A stretch of DNA of 37,482 nt from a virus. The stretch lies in IMG/VR virus record IMGVR_UViG_3300044611_001728, positions 1-37,482 of that record. One strand, given 5' to 3'. The stretch's first letter is position 1. Every line of letters begins with the position of its first letter. This document shows, piece after piece, positions 8,329 to 16,098 of this stretch. A model generated the notes under the pieces. That model was not told where the DNA came from. It was given only the letters and a program-made list of their open reading frames with translations, and made no database searches. Made by a program: the position numbers and the translations under genes.

Positions 8329-9323
8329 TATTTTAAATTATAACCTAATTTAGTGAAAGTATCAAAACTTAACCATTTTGGTGCTCTACCTTTAGGACCT
8401 GGCTTTTGAGCTGGTTCTATTTTAAATGGATTTTTTGTTTTTGGTTTTTCCTTTTCTTTTTCTTTGGTTCTTTCGGGTGCTTTAGCAGGTGCAGCACTTC
8501 CACCTTCTTCTATTTCACCTTTAGGACCTGGCTTTTGAGCTGGTTCTATTTTAAATGGATTTTTTCTACTTGGTTTTTCTTTTTCCTTTTCCTTTTCTTT
8601 AGTTCTTTCTTTTTCTTTTGGAGCCGCTTCGCCAGCACCTTTAGGGCCTGGCTTTTGAGCTGGTTCTATTTTAAATGGATTTTTTCTACTTGGTTTTTGT
8701 TTTTCCTTTTCCTTTTCTTTGGTTCTTTCAGGCGCTTCTTTAGTTCTTGTTGAAGATTCAATTAAATCCATGAGTTCTTTTTTACTTATTGACTCAGGTA
8801 TATACTTTTCAATTAACTTTGTCAAGCTCTCTTCTAATTTCTTTTCAGGTAATTTAGAAAAATCTGTTTTATCTGAAAATTCTTTAGCCCATTTACACCA
8901 TTTCTTTTTTGTCTTTTCAGTTCTTGAGTTGTTACATTTAGCCCAAAATAATTTTTGTTGGTTTTTAGATTCAAATTTTTCTGATAGTTCAGTTTCAAAC
9001 ATACCCATTCCGTCCGCACTTTTATCAGGGTCGTTAACAACTGTAACCGTATCATCTTCTTCATTCATTTCTTCTTCCATCGGGGTAACTTTTGTTGACC
9101 CACCTGTCGTGTCAATTTCCAAATTACCAATCATTGTCTTGCTATTTGGTTTTACTTGATATGTTTTTATATTTTTAGTAATTATTTGTGTATTTGGTGG
9201 TGTCGATTGCTCTACCAATCTATTATACAACAAATTTATCTGAGATTCTGATAAACCTCTTAATGTATTATAACTGAATCCGTCAGCTATTAATTTTTCT
9301 ATTTTTGAACCTATGTTAGACAT
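8328..9323 (-). CDS. Repeat-containing virion-class protein
   Basis: This 331-residue protein has three parts. Residues 1-110 are polar, beginning MSNIGSKIEKLIADGFSYNT and including NLLYNRLVEQST, a possible prohead-protease site. A small domain follows at about 119-165 (QQKLFWAKCNN, then KKKWCKWAKEFSDKT) with two cysteines. The C-terminal 140 residues hold three copies of a highly basic unit containing KEKEKEK followed by KNPFKIEPAQKPGPKG. This tail looks disordered and could bind DNA or another virion protein. The gene overlaps its neighbours by 1 nt downstream and 8 nt upstream, so it is part of one tightly coupled operon. Confidence 0.76.
   Translation of the reverse strand: MSNIGSKIEKLIADGFSYNTLRGLSESQINLLYNRLVEQSTPPNTQIITKNIKTYQVKPNSKTMIGNLEIDTTGGSTKVTPMEEEMNEEDDTVTVVNDPDKSADGMGMFETELSEKFESKNQQKLFWAKCNNSRTEKTKKKWCKWAKEFSDKTDFSKLPEKKLEESLTKLIEKYIPESISKKELMDLIESSTRTKEAPERTKEKEKEKQKPSRKNPFKIEPAQKPGPKGAGEAAPKEKERTKEKEKEKEKPSRKNPFKIEPAQKPGPKGEIEEGGSAAPAKAPERTKEKEKEKPKTKNPFKIEPAQKPGPKGRAPKWLSFDTFTKLGYNLK
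8391..8700. repeat. Three direct repeats inside the virion-class gene at 8328-9323
   Basis: Near-identical copies start at 8391, 8520 and 8640. Each begins tttagg(a/g)cctggctttt and runs 45-60 nt to the aaatggattttt end. Copies two and three stay similar for longer, into the ctacttgg segment. They encode the KNPFKIEPAQKPGPKG unit on the minus strand. The spacings of 129 and 120 nt suggest duplication of one module with small indels. Confidence 0.88.
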
Positions 9324-9720
9324 GTGTTAAATCTTTTTCTATTTTTAATACTATATCTCTTTCGTATAGTTTATCGATTACTTTTTCTTCTGTGTCACCA
9401 AAATGAAAAACTAATCGTGTTTGGCTTTCATCGTAATATTCGTTTTCTATATCTTCCCACGCTAACGCAATTACATTATCCACCGCATCATATATGGAAA
9501 AAAAGTCAGAGTTTTGAATGACGTTTAATTTTATTTTGTCACTTTTCAAAACACCGACTTTAGATATAAAATCAATGTGTGGAGGTTGGGGGTTTCCCCC
9601 TGCTGGAGATGAATCCCAACCTTCACCATCTATTTTTTCTTCTGTTGAGAATATAAACTCATAAAGATTATCACCTTTAAAGTTTGGCCCCAACTCATTT
9701 ACAAAAACTAACTTGTTCAT
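9316..9720 (-). CDS. Hypothetical protein of the late operon
   Basis: This 134-residue acidic protein begins MNKLVFVNELGPNFKGDNLY and contains WDSSPAGGNPQPPHIDFI at about 35-52. A beta-rich half follows, with DNVIALAWEDIENE and RLVFHFGDTEEKVIDKLYERD. It has no membrane segment or recognisable catalytic motif. It overlaps both neighbours (8 nt with the repeat protein, 4 nt with the Met/Asp-rich protein), so the three are made from one mRNA and are probably needed together. A small head or tail accessory protein is likely from context only. Confidence 0.74.
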   Translation of the reverse strand: MNKLVFVNELGPNFKGDNLYEFIFSTEEKIDGEGWDSSPAGGNPQPPHIDFISKVGVLKSDKIKLNVIQNSDFFSIYDAVDNVIALAWEDIENEYYDESQTRLVFHFGDTEEKVIDKLYERDIVLKIEKDLTHV

Positions 9721-10985
9721 AGAATTTCACCTCTTGGAGAAACTTTGATTTGTTTTCCTTCGTTTTCAAAAACTAAGTTTTTTAAATTAGTTTTACCTAC
9801 AAACTTAGCGTTTTCATTTTCACTTAATATAAATTCTGCGGTTAATTCTTGCTCTATTGTTTCGGAAAGTTTTTTTATTTCATCAATAACACCAACTTTA
9901 TTGATTTTTCTTTTGATAAAAGTTGAAACTTGTTTTTTATTATTTTGTTTTTTTTCATTTTCTGTTATGACAAAATACTTTGATAAAAGTTTATCAACTT
10001 TTGATTCAAACATTCCATTCATCATATTATACGCTCCATTGCTAGTTTCTGCAACTTCAGGTTGTACAGACACTTCATCAGAACCATCAGAACCTAAATC
10101 TAATGGTACTTCATCGGATGATGGTTTCATCGCTGGCTCACCAGTATCACCCATACCCATATCTTCTTCAGTTCCTTCAATTTTTCCAACAATTTCTTCA
10201 ATATCAGTATCTTCTAATACTGACAAATCCAATGCGGATAATACAGAATTTAAAACATATTTAACATCTTCAGGTGTCATTTCATTCTCATCACCAAAAG
10301 TTCTTAATTTTTGTCCTAATTTACCCGTTAACTTTTGAATTGTTTTAAATGTTACTTCTTCTCCTTCGTCACCACCCATGTCTCCGCTTGGTTCGCCACC
10401 CATGTCATCCATTGGTTCACTGCCCATATCTGCACTCATGTCATCCATTGGTTCGCTACTCATGTCTCCACCCATATCATCCACAGGAAGTGGTGGAACA
10501 TCTGTTCCCGTATCACCCATAGGTGCGGATGCAGGTTCTGATGGTGCTGCTGGAGGTGTTGGTAATTCAGGTGCTGGTTCTGATGGTGCTGCAGGTGCCT
10601 GTTGTTTTGGTGTTTTTAATACAAACTTTTTTTCTTCACCAAACAATTCAGTACCCTGAATATTTTCATTAACTCTATTTAATTCACCAGCTAAAAGATT
10701 TAATTTCTTTAACGCTTGTGAGTATGACTTCAAATATTTTCTATTAGCCATTGGTTCTACATAATCCAAAGAAGATTCTGTCAAACCTCTTTTAAGAATG
10801 TAACCATTTTTTTCATTAACAATTCCATAAACATATCCATCAGCCAATGTTCTTGTGTATGAAGTTGTTTCATTAATATTTATTTCTTCTTTAGGAGCTT
10901 CACCGTATCTTGCAATTTCCATGATACGTGCAATTTTTTCCATTCCTTGAAGTTTTTCGCTACCTATTGGTTTTAAATCTGCCAT
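9717..10985 (-). CDS. Virion-class protein with Pro/Ala and Met/Asp/Gly-rich middle
   Basis: This 422-residue protein opens with an ordered part (about 1-120) containing MEKIARIMEIARYGEAP and LADGYVYGIVNEKNGYILKR. A low-complexity linker follows at about 125-210: first Pro/Ala-rich, then repeats built on MDDMGG/SEPMDDM. A helical domain (about 212-275, including EEVTFKTIQKLTGKLGQKLR) comes next, then another acidic linker, and a basic C-terminal domain from about 315 on. The modular layout with disordered linkers is typical of phage head/neck or inner virion proteins. I see no family match. No TATTTAT motif lies directly before it, so it may depend on the promoter of the upstream gene. Confidence 0.76.
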   Translation of the reverse strand: MADLKPIGSEKLQGMEKIARIMEIARYGEAPKEEININETTSYTRTLADGYVYGIVNEKNGYILKRGLTESSLDYVEPMANRKYLKSYSQALKKLNLLAGELNRVNENIQGTELFGEEKKFVLKTPKQQAPAAPSEPAPELPTPPAAPSEPASAPMGDTGTDVPPLPVDDMGGDMSSEPMDDMSADMGSEPMDDMGGEPSGDMGGDEGEEVTFKTIQKLTGKLGQKLRTFGDENEMTPEDVKYVLNSVLSALDLSVLEDTDIEEIVGKIEGTEEDMGMGDTGEPAMKPSSDEVPLDLGSDGSDEVSVQPEVAETSNGAYNMMNGMFESKVDKLLSKYFVITENEKKQNNKKQVSTFIKRKINKVGVIDEIKKLSETIEQELTAEFILSENENAKFVGKTNLKNLVFENEGKQIKVSPRGEIL

Positions 10986-11009
10986 TTTTATATTGTTTAA
11001 TTTTTATTT

Positions 11010-11408
11010 TTATGAGTTTAGTCCATTAAATCCTCCCAATGTAATTGCTCCAGGTTGTGGTGCCAATCCCCTTTGGTTTCCCATCCAAATTGGATTATTT
11101 GTGTCAAACGTAACAATATCTCCAACAGTATCGCCTGTACCAGGTACATATCCAACTATAGGCATGTTATAAATACTTACATCTGCTTTAGTAGGAAAAT
11201 TAGAAGGTGTTGGTGTTACTGTAGGAGTAACGGTTGATGTTACGGTTGGTGTAACGGTTTTTGTTGGCGTTATTGTTGGTGTAACTGATGGTGTTACGGT
11301 TTTTGTTGGCGTGATTGATGGTGTTGGCGTATTCGTTGCTGTTACAGACGGTGTTGGCGTAACTGTTGGTGTTTGGGTTGGGGTAGGTGTAGGTGTTTCG
11401 GTTGCCAT
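11010..11408 (-). CDS. Thr-Pro repeat protein, probable virion surface or fibre component
   Basis: This 132-residue protein has residues 3-70 made almost only of T-P, T-x-T-P and V-T-P-T units. A compact C-terminal part of about 60 residues follows, including [20 protein letters not shown] and a Gly/Asn-rich end. Such Thr/Pro stalks are extended and are common in surface-exposed phage or secreted proteins; the C-terminal part could be the anchoring or folding unit. No signal peptide is present. TATTTAT lies 13 nt upstream, which puts it in the late class. The underlying DNA is a short-period repeat and may vary in copy number. Confidence 0.72.
   Translation of the reverse strand: MATETPTPTPTQTPTVTPTPSVTATNTPTPSITPTKTVTPSVTPTITPTKTVTPTVTSTVTPTVTPTPSNFPTKADVSIYNMPIVGYVPGTGDTVGDIVTFDTNNPIWMGNQRGLAPQPGAITLGGFNGLNS
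11200..11405. repeat. Short-period Thr-Pro coding repeat
   Basis: About 205 nt of imperfect ggtgt(t/a)ac-type units code for T-P-x-x-T-P stretches of the minus-strand gene. Tracts such as ttttgttggcg recur. Slippage could change copy number between related phages. Confidence 0.8.
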
Positions 11409-11421
11409 TTATTTTTTCTTT

Positions 11422-11428
11422 ATAAATA
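11422..11428 (-). promoter_or_regulatory. Late-type motif TATTTAT
   Basis: TATTTAT on the coding strand, 13 nt before the Thr-Pro repeat gene. Confidence 0.58.
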
Positions 11429-11438
11429 TACTATTTAC

Positions 11439-12215
11439 TTAAAATATTCTATTTTCTTTAAGCGATAGTTGTTTATCTATGATTTTATCTTCGGCTTCTT
11501 TAAATTTACCGATATAACCATTTCTTCTTAAAACTTTAAAAACTAAATTTTCGTAGGAATATTCGCCACCTTTTTTAAGGCCACATTCCCTATAATTTTT
11601 TAATTTTTTACCATATTTTTTGAATAATTCTGACGAGGTTTCAATATCTTCATTACTCGCAGCGTCAATAACACCATCAATAATTTCCATCCATTGTTCA
11701 GATTTTTCTTTAACTTTATTCAAATCAATTTTTGGATTTTCTCTTTTAGGTGCAATTACCCAATCATTATCTAAAACAGAATAAATCCCCGCAGAAAAAC
11801 GAGGACCGCCACTACTGTCTTCAATATACACCTCAACATCGTACCCTTTAATTTTTATATCGTGTTTTAAATTAAAAGCTTTTTTCTTTAATTTAAATAA
11901 CTCTTCATAAAGTTCAGAATCTTTACCGTAATTTGATAGTGATGTTATTATATGTAAATCAACGTCTGAATATTCAGACCAATTGTAATTCGCCAAAGAA
12001 CCAGTCATTCTAATGTCTTCAATAAAAACATCAACTTTAACGTAGTCAATAAAAAGTTCGGCAATTTTTAATAATCTTTCTCTTATTTCAGGTTTTAGTT
12101 TCAACGACGAAGCCTCAACCTCGTTCATAGGTTTGTCAGTTGGATTGCTCCAAATTTCAGATGATAACACATCTTTTACTTCAAAACTTTTTATTATTGT
12201 TTCGACATTCTTCAC
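11439..12215 (-). CDS. Pol-beta-superfamily nucleotidyltransferase-like protein
   Basis: This 258-residue protein has the core signature of minimal nucleotidyltransferases: [20 protein letters not shown], with the GS pair at about 72-73 and the Asp pair DVD at about 84-86. A third acidic strand, YDVEVYIED, lies at about 125-133. A helical C-terminal half follows. Family members transfer NMP to protein, RNA or small-molecule targets; the target here is unknown. I chose the GTG at 12215 because TATTTAT lies 4 nt before it, the spacing seen for neighbouring late genes. A TTG at 12236 would add 7 residues but starts upstream of that motif. Late timing suggests modification of a virion or host protein rather than early takeover. 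Confidence 0.82.
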   Translation of the reverse strand: MKNVETIIKSFEVKDVLSSEIWSNPTDKPMNEVEASSLKLKPEIRERLLKIAELFIDYVKVDVFIEDIRMTGSLANYNWSEYSDVDLHIITSLSNYGKDSELYEELFKLKKKAFNLKHDIKIKGYDVEVYIEDSSGGPRFSAGIYSVLDNDWVIAPKRENPKIDLNKVKEKSEQWMEIIDGVIDAASNEDIETSSELFKKYGKKLKNYRECGLKKGGEYSYENLVFKVLRRNGYIGKFKEAEDKIIDKQLSLKENRIF

Positions 12216-12219
12216 AATA

Positions 12220-12226
12220 ATAAATA
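12220..12226 (-). promoter_or_regulatory. Late-type motif TATTTAT deciding a GTG start
   Basis: TATTTAT on the coding strand, 4 nt before the GTG at 12215 of the nucleotidyltransferase. It lies in the gap between the KTSC stop codon and this start, and its spacing argues against the upstream TTG. Confidence 0.58.
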
Positions 12227-12236
12227 CAACAAACAA

Positions 12237-12479
12237 TTACAATTTTTTAAAATCGAATTTTTTGTTGATTTGTGAAGAAAAATATTTTCCTTGTGATTCT
12301 GCAAGTCTGAACTGAACATACATTTCATGTGGTACATCTTTGTATTCATACTCTTGACCTGTATTAAATTTTACCGTCATTGTTTTAGTTGCAGTATCAT
12401 ATCTACTTTCTGTAATGTTCGATGATTTAACAATATTATATATTACAGTTCCTTTGATTTCTTCTCTTAAAATAGCCAT
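12237..12479 (-). CDS. KTSC domain protein
   Basis: This 80-residue protein is essentially one KTSC domain. It has SSNITESRYDTATKTMTVKF (about 19-38), then a G-x-x-YEYKDVP motif, then a QFRLAESQGKYFSSQINKKF end. These match the family pattern: SNI and YD at the start, a V-x-F-x-x-G strand, Y-x-Y-x-x-VP, and G-x-YF near the C-terminus. KTSC domains are small beta/alpha folds named for a segment found with lysyl-tRNA synthetase; their function is unclear and they are frequent in phages. TATTTAT lies 4 nt before the ATG, making this the head of a late transcript that continues into the nucleotidyltransferase gene. Confidence 0.87.
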   Translation of the reverse strand: MAILREEIKGTVIYNIVKSSNITESRYDTATKTMTVKFNTGQEYEYKDVPHEMYVQFRLAESQGKYFSSQINKKFDFKKL

Positions 12480-12483
12480 AATA

Positions 12484-12490
12484 ATAAATA
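12484..12490 (-). promoter_or_regulatory. Late-type motif TATTTAT
   Basis: TATTTAT on the coding strand, 4 nt before the KTSC gene ATG, directly after the terminator of the UVR gene. Confidence 0.62.
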
Positions 12491-12494
12491 CGAA

Positions 12495-12520
12495 AAAACC
12501 CCCACATTGTGTAGGGGTTT
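12495..12520 (-). terminator. Terminator of the UVR gene
   Basis: AAACCCC and GGGGTTT arms around a cacattgtg-containing loop, with a T-run on the minus strand. The next late motif begins just after it. Confidence 0.78.
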
Positions 12521-12524
12521 TACT

Positions 12525-12992
12525 TTAAGACTTCATTTTATTTATTTTGTCTCGGAGCTTTATTGCTGACTCAAAGTCTTGTTTTGAAATTGCTTCGTCA
12601 AGTTTTCCTTGTAGTTCCAAAAGTTCATTTTGGTTTGATTCAAATTTTCTAATCTTATCTCTCAACTCAACCGCTTTTTCAAATTCTTGTTTTTCAACAC
12701 ATAATTCTAATTCTTGTTTTAATTTAGAAATTGTGTCGTCAGTTTTTTTACCTTTTTGTTTATGACTTCCATTGGTTAATGTTGTAATAACATGATACCT
12801 AAATGAACCGTCGGGTGTTGAATAGGTAGTTTTGGTCCATTCACCATTTTCATCACTACCTTTTTCTTCTTTTAATTTTGGGTGTTCATCATAATTAATG
12901 TCGAATCTGTTCATACCTTCCATCATTTCATCAAACTCTTTCATTAATTGTTTAATCGATTTTCCGTAATTTTTTCCAAATAAGTCAAACAT
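12525..12992 (-). CDS. UVR-motif protein, candidate Clp adaptor (McsA-like)
   Basis: This 155-residue protein has an N-terminal part of unknown fold (about 1-78, including ENGEWTKTTYSTPDGSFRYH). Two UVR motifs in tandem follow: about 90-117 (CVEKQEFEKAVELRDKI) and about 126-155 (AISKQDFESAIKLRDKINKM). UVR motifs mediate binding between UvrB and UvrC and, in Firmicutes McsA, between adaptor and ClpC. The gene is divergent from the ClpC-like gene, which carries a UVR-type segment of its own, so an adaptor or regulator role for that unfoldase is the best inference. McsA zinc-finger cysteines are absent. A host-type TATATTTG element precedes it, and a hairpin terminator follows. Confidence 0.86.
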   Translation of the reverse strand: MFDLFGKNYGKSIKQLMKEFDEMMEGMNRFDINYDEHPKLKEEKGSDENGEWTKTTYSTPDGSFRYHVITTLTNGSHKQKGKKTDDTISKLKQELELCVEKQEFEKAVELRDKIRKFESNQNELLELQGKLDEAISKQDFESAIKLRDKINKMKS

Positions 12993-13028
12993 ACTTTTTT
13001 ATTAAATTTAAAATGTTTATTTTTTTCA

Positions 13029-13058
13029 CAAATATACAAAAGTGTGCCAATTAAACAA
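13029..13058 (-). promoter_or_regulatory. Bacteroidetes-type promoter of the UVR gene
   Basis: The minus strand reads TATATTTG (13036 to 13029), with a weaker TTGT at about 13058 as -33 element, 18 nt apart. It drives the UVR-motif gene and is divergent from the clpC promoter. Confidence 0.6.
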
Positions 13059-13097
13059 TACTGACTTTTTGTCATATTTACGTGACAATTTGACACA

Positions 13098-13128
13098 TTT
13101 GATATTTTGGAAATAAATTTTATATTTG
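13098..13128 (+). promoter_or_regulatory. Bacteroidetes-type promoter of clpC
   Basis: TTTG at 13098, a 19-nt spacer, then TATATTTG at 13121-13128. Transcription should begin only about 3-6 nt before the ATG at 13135, so the mRNA is nearly leaderless. Confidence 0.75.
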
Positions 13129-13134
13129 AACCAT

Positions 13135-15207
13135 ATGATAGACGCTGAAGACCGTAATGAAAAAATGGGTGATAAGAAAAACCCAAAGGCAGATTCAAAA
13201 TCAAACACTCCCGTATTGGACAACTTTTCTCGTGACCTTATTAAATTGGCTCAAGAAGGAAAGTTAGACCCTGTTATTGGTAGAGAGAATGAAATTATCA
13301 GACTTGCTCAGATTCTTTCAAGAAGAAAGAAAAATAACCCAATATTGGTTGGTGAACCAGGTTGTGGTAAAACTGCAGTTGTTGAAGGACTTGCGATGAA
13401 AATATTTGAAGGTGATTGTCCACAAAATCTTTTGGATAAAAGAATTGTAAGTTTGGATATGACATCAATCGTTGCTGGTACAAAGTATCGTGGTCAGTTT
13501 GAAGAACGAATGAAAGTTATTACTGACGAGTTGCGTGAAGCCCATGATGTGATTATCTTTATTGATGAAATTCACACAATCATCGGAGCGGGTAATTCTT
13601 CAGGTTCTTTGGACGCGTCTAACATATTCAAGCCCGCTCTTGCTCGTGGAGAACTCCAATGTATCGGTGCAACTACTTTGGATGAATATCGTGAACACAT
13701 TGAAAAGGATGGTGCTTTAGAAAGAAGATTTCAGAAAGTACTTGTAGAACCTACATCAATTACTGACACGATTAAGATTCTTGAGAAAGCGAAAGAAAAC
13801 TACGAAAAACACCACAAAGTACATTTCAGTGATGAAGCAATTAAGGCTTGTGTTTATTTGGCGGATAGATACATCACAGACCGTGAGTTTCCTGACAAAG
13901 CCATTGACATCATGGATGAAGTTGGTGCTAGATGTCAAATTACAGTTAAAGTTCCCGAAATTATTGAGGAACTTAAAGAAGAAGCTAACAAAATTAAACA
14001 ATTAAAAATTGATGTTGTTAGAAACCAAAGATTTGAAGAAGCAGCAGAATTACGTGACCGTGAAAGAAAGGTTTTAAAAAGACTTCAAGAAGAAAAAGAA
14101 AACTTCGAGAACAACAGAAGCAACAACCGAAAGGAAGTTGGTGATGACATGGTTTATGAAGTTGTTGCGGCAATGACCAAAATTCCCGTGACAAAACTTT
14201 CACAAAGTGAATCAGAGTCATTGTTACATTTAGAAGAAAACCTACAACAATCCGTTATCGGTCAAAACGAAGCAGTTGCAAAGATTTCAAGAGCAATCCG
14301 TAGAAACAGGGTTGGTATTAAAGAACCAAATAAACCTATAGGTTCATTTATCTTCTTGGGTTCTACAGGTATTGGTAAGACTCACTTGGCAAAACAATTG
14401 GCAAGAGAAATCTTTGGTGATTCAGAAGCTTTAATTAGGGTTGATATGTCCGAATATCAAGAAAAATTTACAATGACAAGATTGATTGGTTCACCTCCTG
14501 GTTATGTTGGACACAATGAAGGTGGACAATTAACTGAACAGGTAAAAAACAAACCTTATTCTGTTATCTTGTTTGATGAAATTGAAAAGGCACACAAGGA
14601 CATATTCACCCTTCTTCTTCAAACTATGGACGAAGGATTCTTAACAGATAGTTTGGGTCGTAAAATCAACTTCAAAAACACTTTGATTATTATGACTTCA
14701 AATATCGGAGCAAGAAAAATTCAAGACTTCGGAACTGGTGTTGGTTTTGGTACAACAACAAGAATTGAAAAAGAGGTTGAAATGAAGAAGATGATGATTG
14801 AAGATGAGCTTCGCAAATTCTTTCCACCTGAATTTATTAACCGTGTTGATGACATTGTATTTTTCAATCCTTTGAAAGAAAATGAAATTTCACAGATTGT
14901 TAATATTGAATTGGGCAAACTTATCAAGAGATTAGAAGGTATGAAATACTTCATTAAGATTGATGAAAGTTTGGTTTCAAAAATCTCTGAAATTGGTTTT
15001 GATGAAAAGTTTGGAGCTCGACCAATCAAAAGGGCAATTCAATCTCAAATCGAAGATTTTATATCTGATGAAATCTTGAAGGGTAATGTTGTGATTGACA
15101 AACCATATACTTTGGGTTATCAAGATGACAAAGTGGTTTTCATTGAAGAAAAGATTGAGGAACCGAAACCTAAAAAGACAAGAAAGAAAAAGTCTGAGGT
15201 AGAATAA
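13135..15207 (+). CDS. clpC: ClpC-like AAA+ unfoldase lacking the N-domain
   Basis: This 690-residue two-ring AAA+ ATPase would unfold proteins and, if paired with ClpP, feed them for degradation. D1 has Walker A GEPGCGKT (73-80) and Walker B IIFIDE (140-145). A middle segment (about 285-320) contains the UVR-like [13 protein letters not shown], which marks ClpC rather than ClpA or ClpB. D2 has Walker A GSTGIGKT (409-416), Walker B ILFDE (478-482) and GSPPGYVGH. The tripeptide VGF at about 536-538 sits where ClpP-binding loops lie. The double Clp-N domain is missing, and the lysine-rich tail ends [10 protein letters not shown]. No ClpP is visible here, so host ClpP would be needed. The start at 13135 follows a consensus promoter by 6 nt. 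Confidence 0.95.
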   Translation: MIDAEDRNEKMGDKKNPKADSKSNTPVLDNFSRDLIKLAQEGKLDPVIGRENEIIRLAQILSRRKKNNPILVGEPGCGKTAVVEGLAMKIFEGDCPQNLLDKRIVSLDMTSIVAGTKYRGQFEERMKVITDELREAHDVIIFIDEIHTIIGAGNSSGSLDASNIFKPALARGELQCIGATTLDEYREHIEKDGALERRFQKVLVEPTSITDTIKILEKAKENYEKHHKVHFSDEAIKACVYLADRYITDREFPDKAIDIMDEVGARCQITVKVPEIIEELKEEANKIKQLKIDVVRNQRFEEAAELRDRERKVLKRLQEEKENFENNRSNNRKEVGDDMVYEVVAAMTKIPVTKLSQSESESLLHLEENLQQSVIGQNEAVAKISRAIRRNRVGIKEPNKPIGSFIFLGSTGIGKTHLAKQLAREIFGDSEALIRVDMSEYQEKFTMTRLIGSPPGYVGHNEGGQLTEQVKNKPYSVILFDEIEKAHKDIFTLLLQTMDEGFLTDSLGRKINFKNTLIIMTSNIGARKIQDFGTGVGFGTTTRIEKEVEMKKMMIEDELRKFFPPEFINRVDDIVFFNPLKENEISQIVNIELGKLIKRLEGMKYFIKIDESLVSKISEIGFDEKFGARPIKRAIQSQIEDFISDEILKGNVVIDKPYTLGYQDDKVVFIEEKIEEPKPKKTRKKKSEVE

Positions 15208-15236
15208 AAAAAGGGGTCGATTAAGACCCCTTTTTT
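15207..15236. terminator. Bidirectional terminator between clpC and the M20 peptidase
   Basis: AAAAGGGGTC and GACCCCTTTT arms with loop GATTAA, between convergent stop codons. Confidence 0.88.
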
Positions 15237-15238
15237 AT

Positions 15239-16060
15239 TTAACTAAATAACATCCATTGTTGGACTTTTGGAACATTTGAATACATATCGTATCCGAGAG
15301 ACTCGATTATTTCTTTAACCATATCAATAGAGTTAAACAAATCTTCGACAACAACGTATTCATTTGTTGTGTGGTACCTGTAATATCCACAAGATACGTT
15401 AATACAGGAAATATTAAACCTTGCAGTAACCTGTGATACATCGGTATAAGGGTGTTGCATCAATCTACGGTTTTGACCAATATACTTTTCAAGTAACGGT
15501 TCAACCTTATCAAAGAAATCAGAATCCCTATCAAACAATTTTACACCCCAACAGTATTCGGTAATCATGTAGTTTTCAGGAGCGTCAAACTGAATACCGT
15601 AACCCACATTACTGAAAAATTCAGGGTCGGCTTTTCTTGAGCCGTGACAACCAGTTTCTTCAGAAACAAATAACGCAACTTTTAAAACAGGTAGTTGTTC
15701 CAACAAGTCCAAACAAGCGTACACACCACACTTATCGTCACCACCAATACCAACAGGCACTCCTGTTTCTTTGTGATATGCTTTAAGTGATAATTTGTCT
15801 TCACCTGAATAGTTTGGTAACATTTCTTCTCTAACCACCATTTCGGTAATTGAGTGTACCGTATCTGTGTGAGCAATCACACAAGGGTAATAATCAGCAA
15901 CACCTTTGGTTACGTAGATATTACCGTTTTCTTGTACTTTGTAGTCATATCCCTTTGTACTTAAGTAATTTACCAAATACTCAATCATGAGTTCTTCTTG
16001 ATAAGTTTTGGTTGGTATGGATAATACCTCTTTTAAATGTTCTATCTTTTGCGGTGTCAT
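15239..16060 (-). CDS. M20-type zinc metallopeptidase, peptidase T-like
   Basis: This 273-residue protein carries the metal and catalytic motifs of di-zinc exopeptidases: VIAHTDTVH (His64, Asp66), GIGGDDKCGVYA (Asp108/109), FVSEETGCHGS (Glu134-Glu135), QFDAPE (Asp159) and a final RYHTTNE (His230). The family removes N-terminal residues from small peptides. It is shorter than bacterial PepT (about 400 residues), so the lid or dimerisation domain must be reduced. The gene converges on the ClpC-like gene across one shared terminator. It has its own consensus promoter (CAAAGATA/CAAA read on the minus strand). I chose the ATG at 16060, 7 nt after the -7 element; an ATG at 16066 is also possible. 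A role in finishing Clp-derived peptides is inference. Confidence 0.88.
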   Translation of the reverse strand: MTPQKIEHLKEVLSIPTKTYQEELMIEYLVNYLSTKGYDYKVQENGNIYVTKGVADYYPCVIAHTDTVHSITEMVVREEMLPNYSGEDKLSLKAYHKETGVPVGIGGDDKCGVYACLDLLEQLPVLKVALFVSEETGCHGSRKADPEFFSNVGYGIQFDAPENYMITEYCWGVKLFDRDSDFFDKVEPLLEKYIGQNRRLMQHPYTDVSQVTARFNISCINVSCGYYRYHTTNEYVVVEDLFNSIDMVKEIIESLGYDMYSNVPKVQQWMLFS

Positions 16061-16067
16061 ATACATG

Positions 16068-16098
16068 CAAAGATACAAAAAAATTATATAATATCAAA
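16068..16098 (-). promoter_or_regulatory. Bacteroidetes-type promoter of the M20 peptidase
   Basis: The minus strand reads TTTG (16098 to 16095), 19 nt, TATCTTTG (16075 to 16068). The ATG at 16060 lies 7 nt after it. Confidence 0.75.

Noticed and set aside
8406-10659. Long plus-strand reading frames rich in Phe/Ser or Ser/Gly/Pro opposite the late operon (for example 8406-8753, 8719-9159, 9745-10338, 10378-10659)
   Set aside because: They are antisense to real minus-strand genes with repeat or acidic composition, lack promoters and have implausible amino-acid content.
12213-12236. TTG start at 12236 for the nucleotidyltransferase
   Set aside because: The late motif lies inside the extension and is 4 nt from the GTG, the same spacing as in its neighbours.
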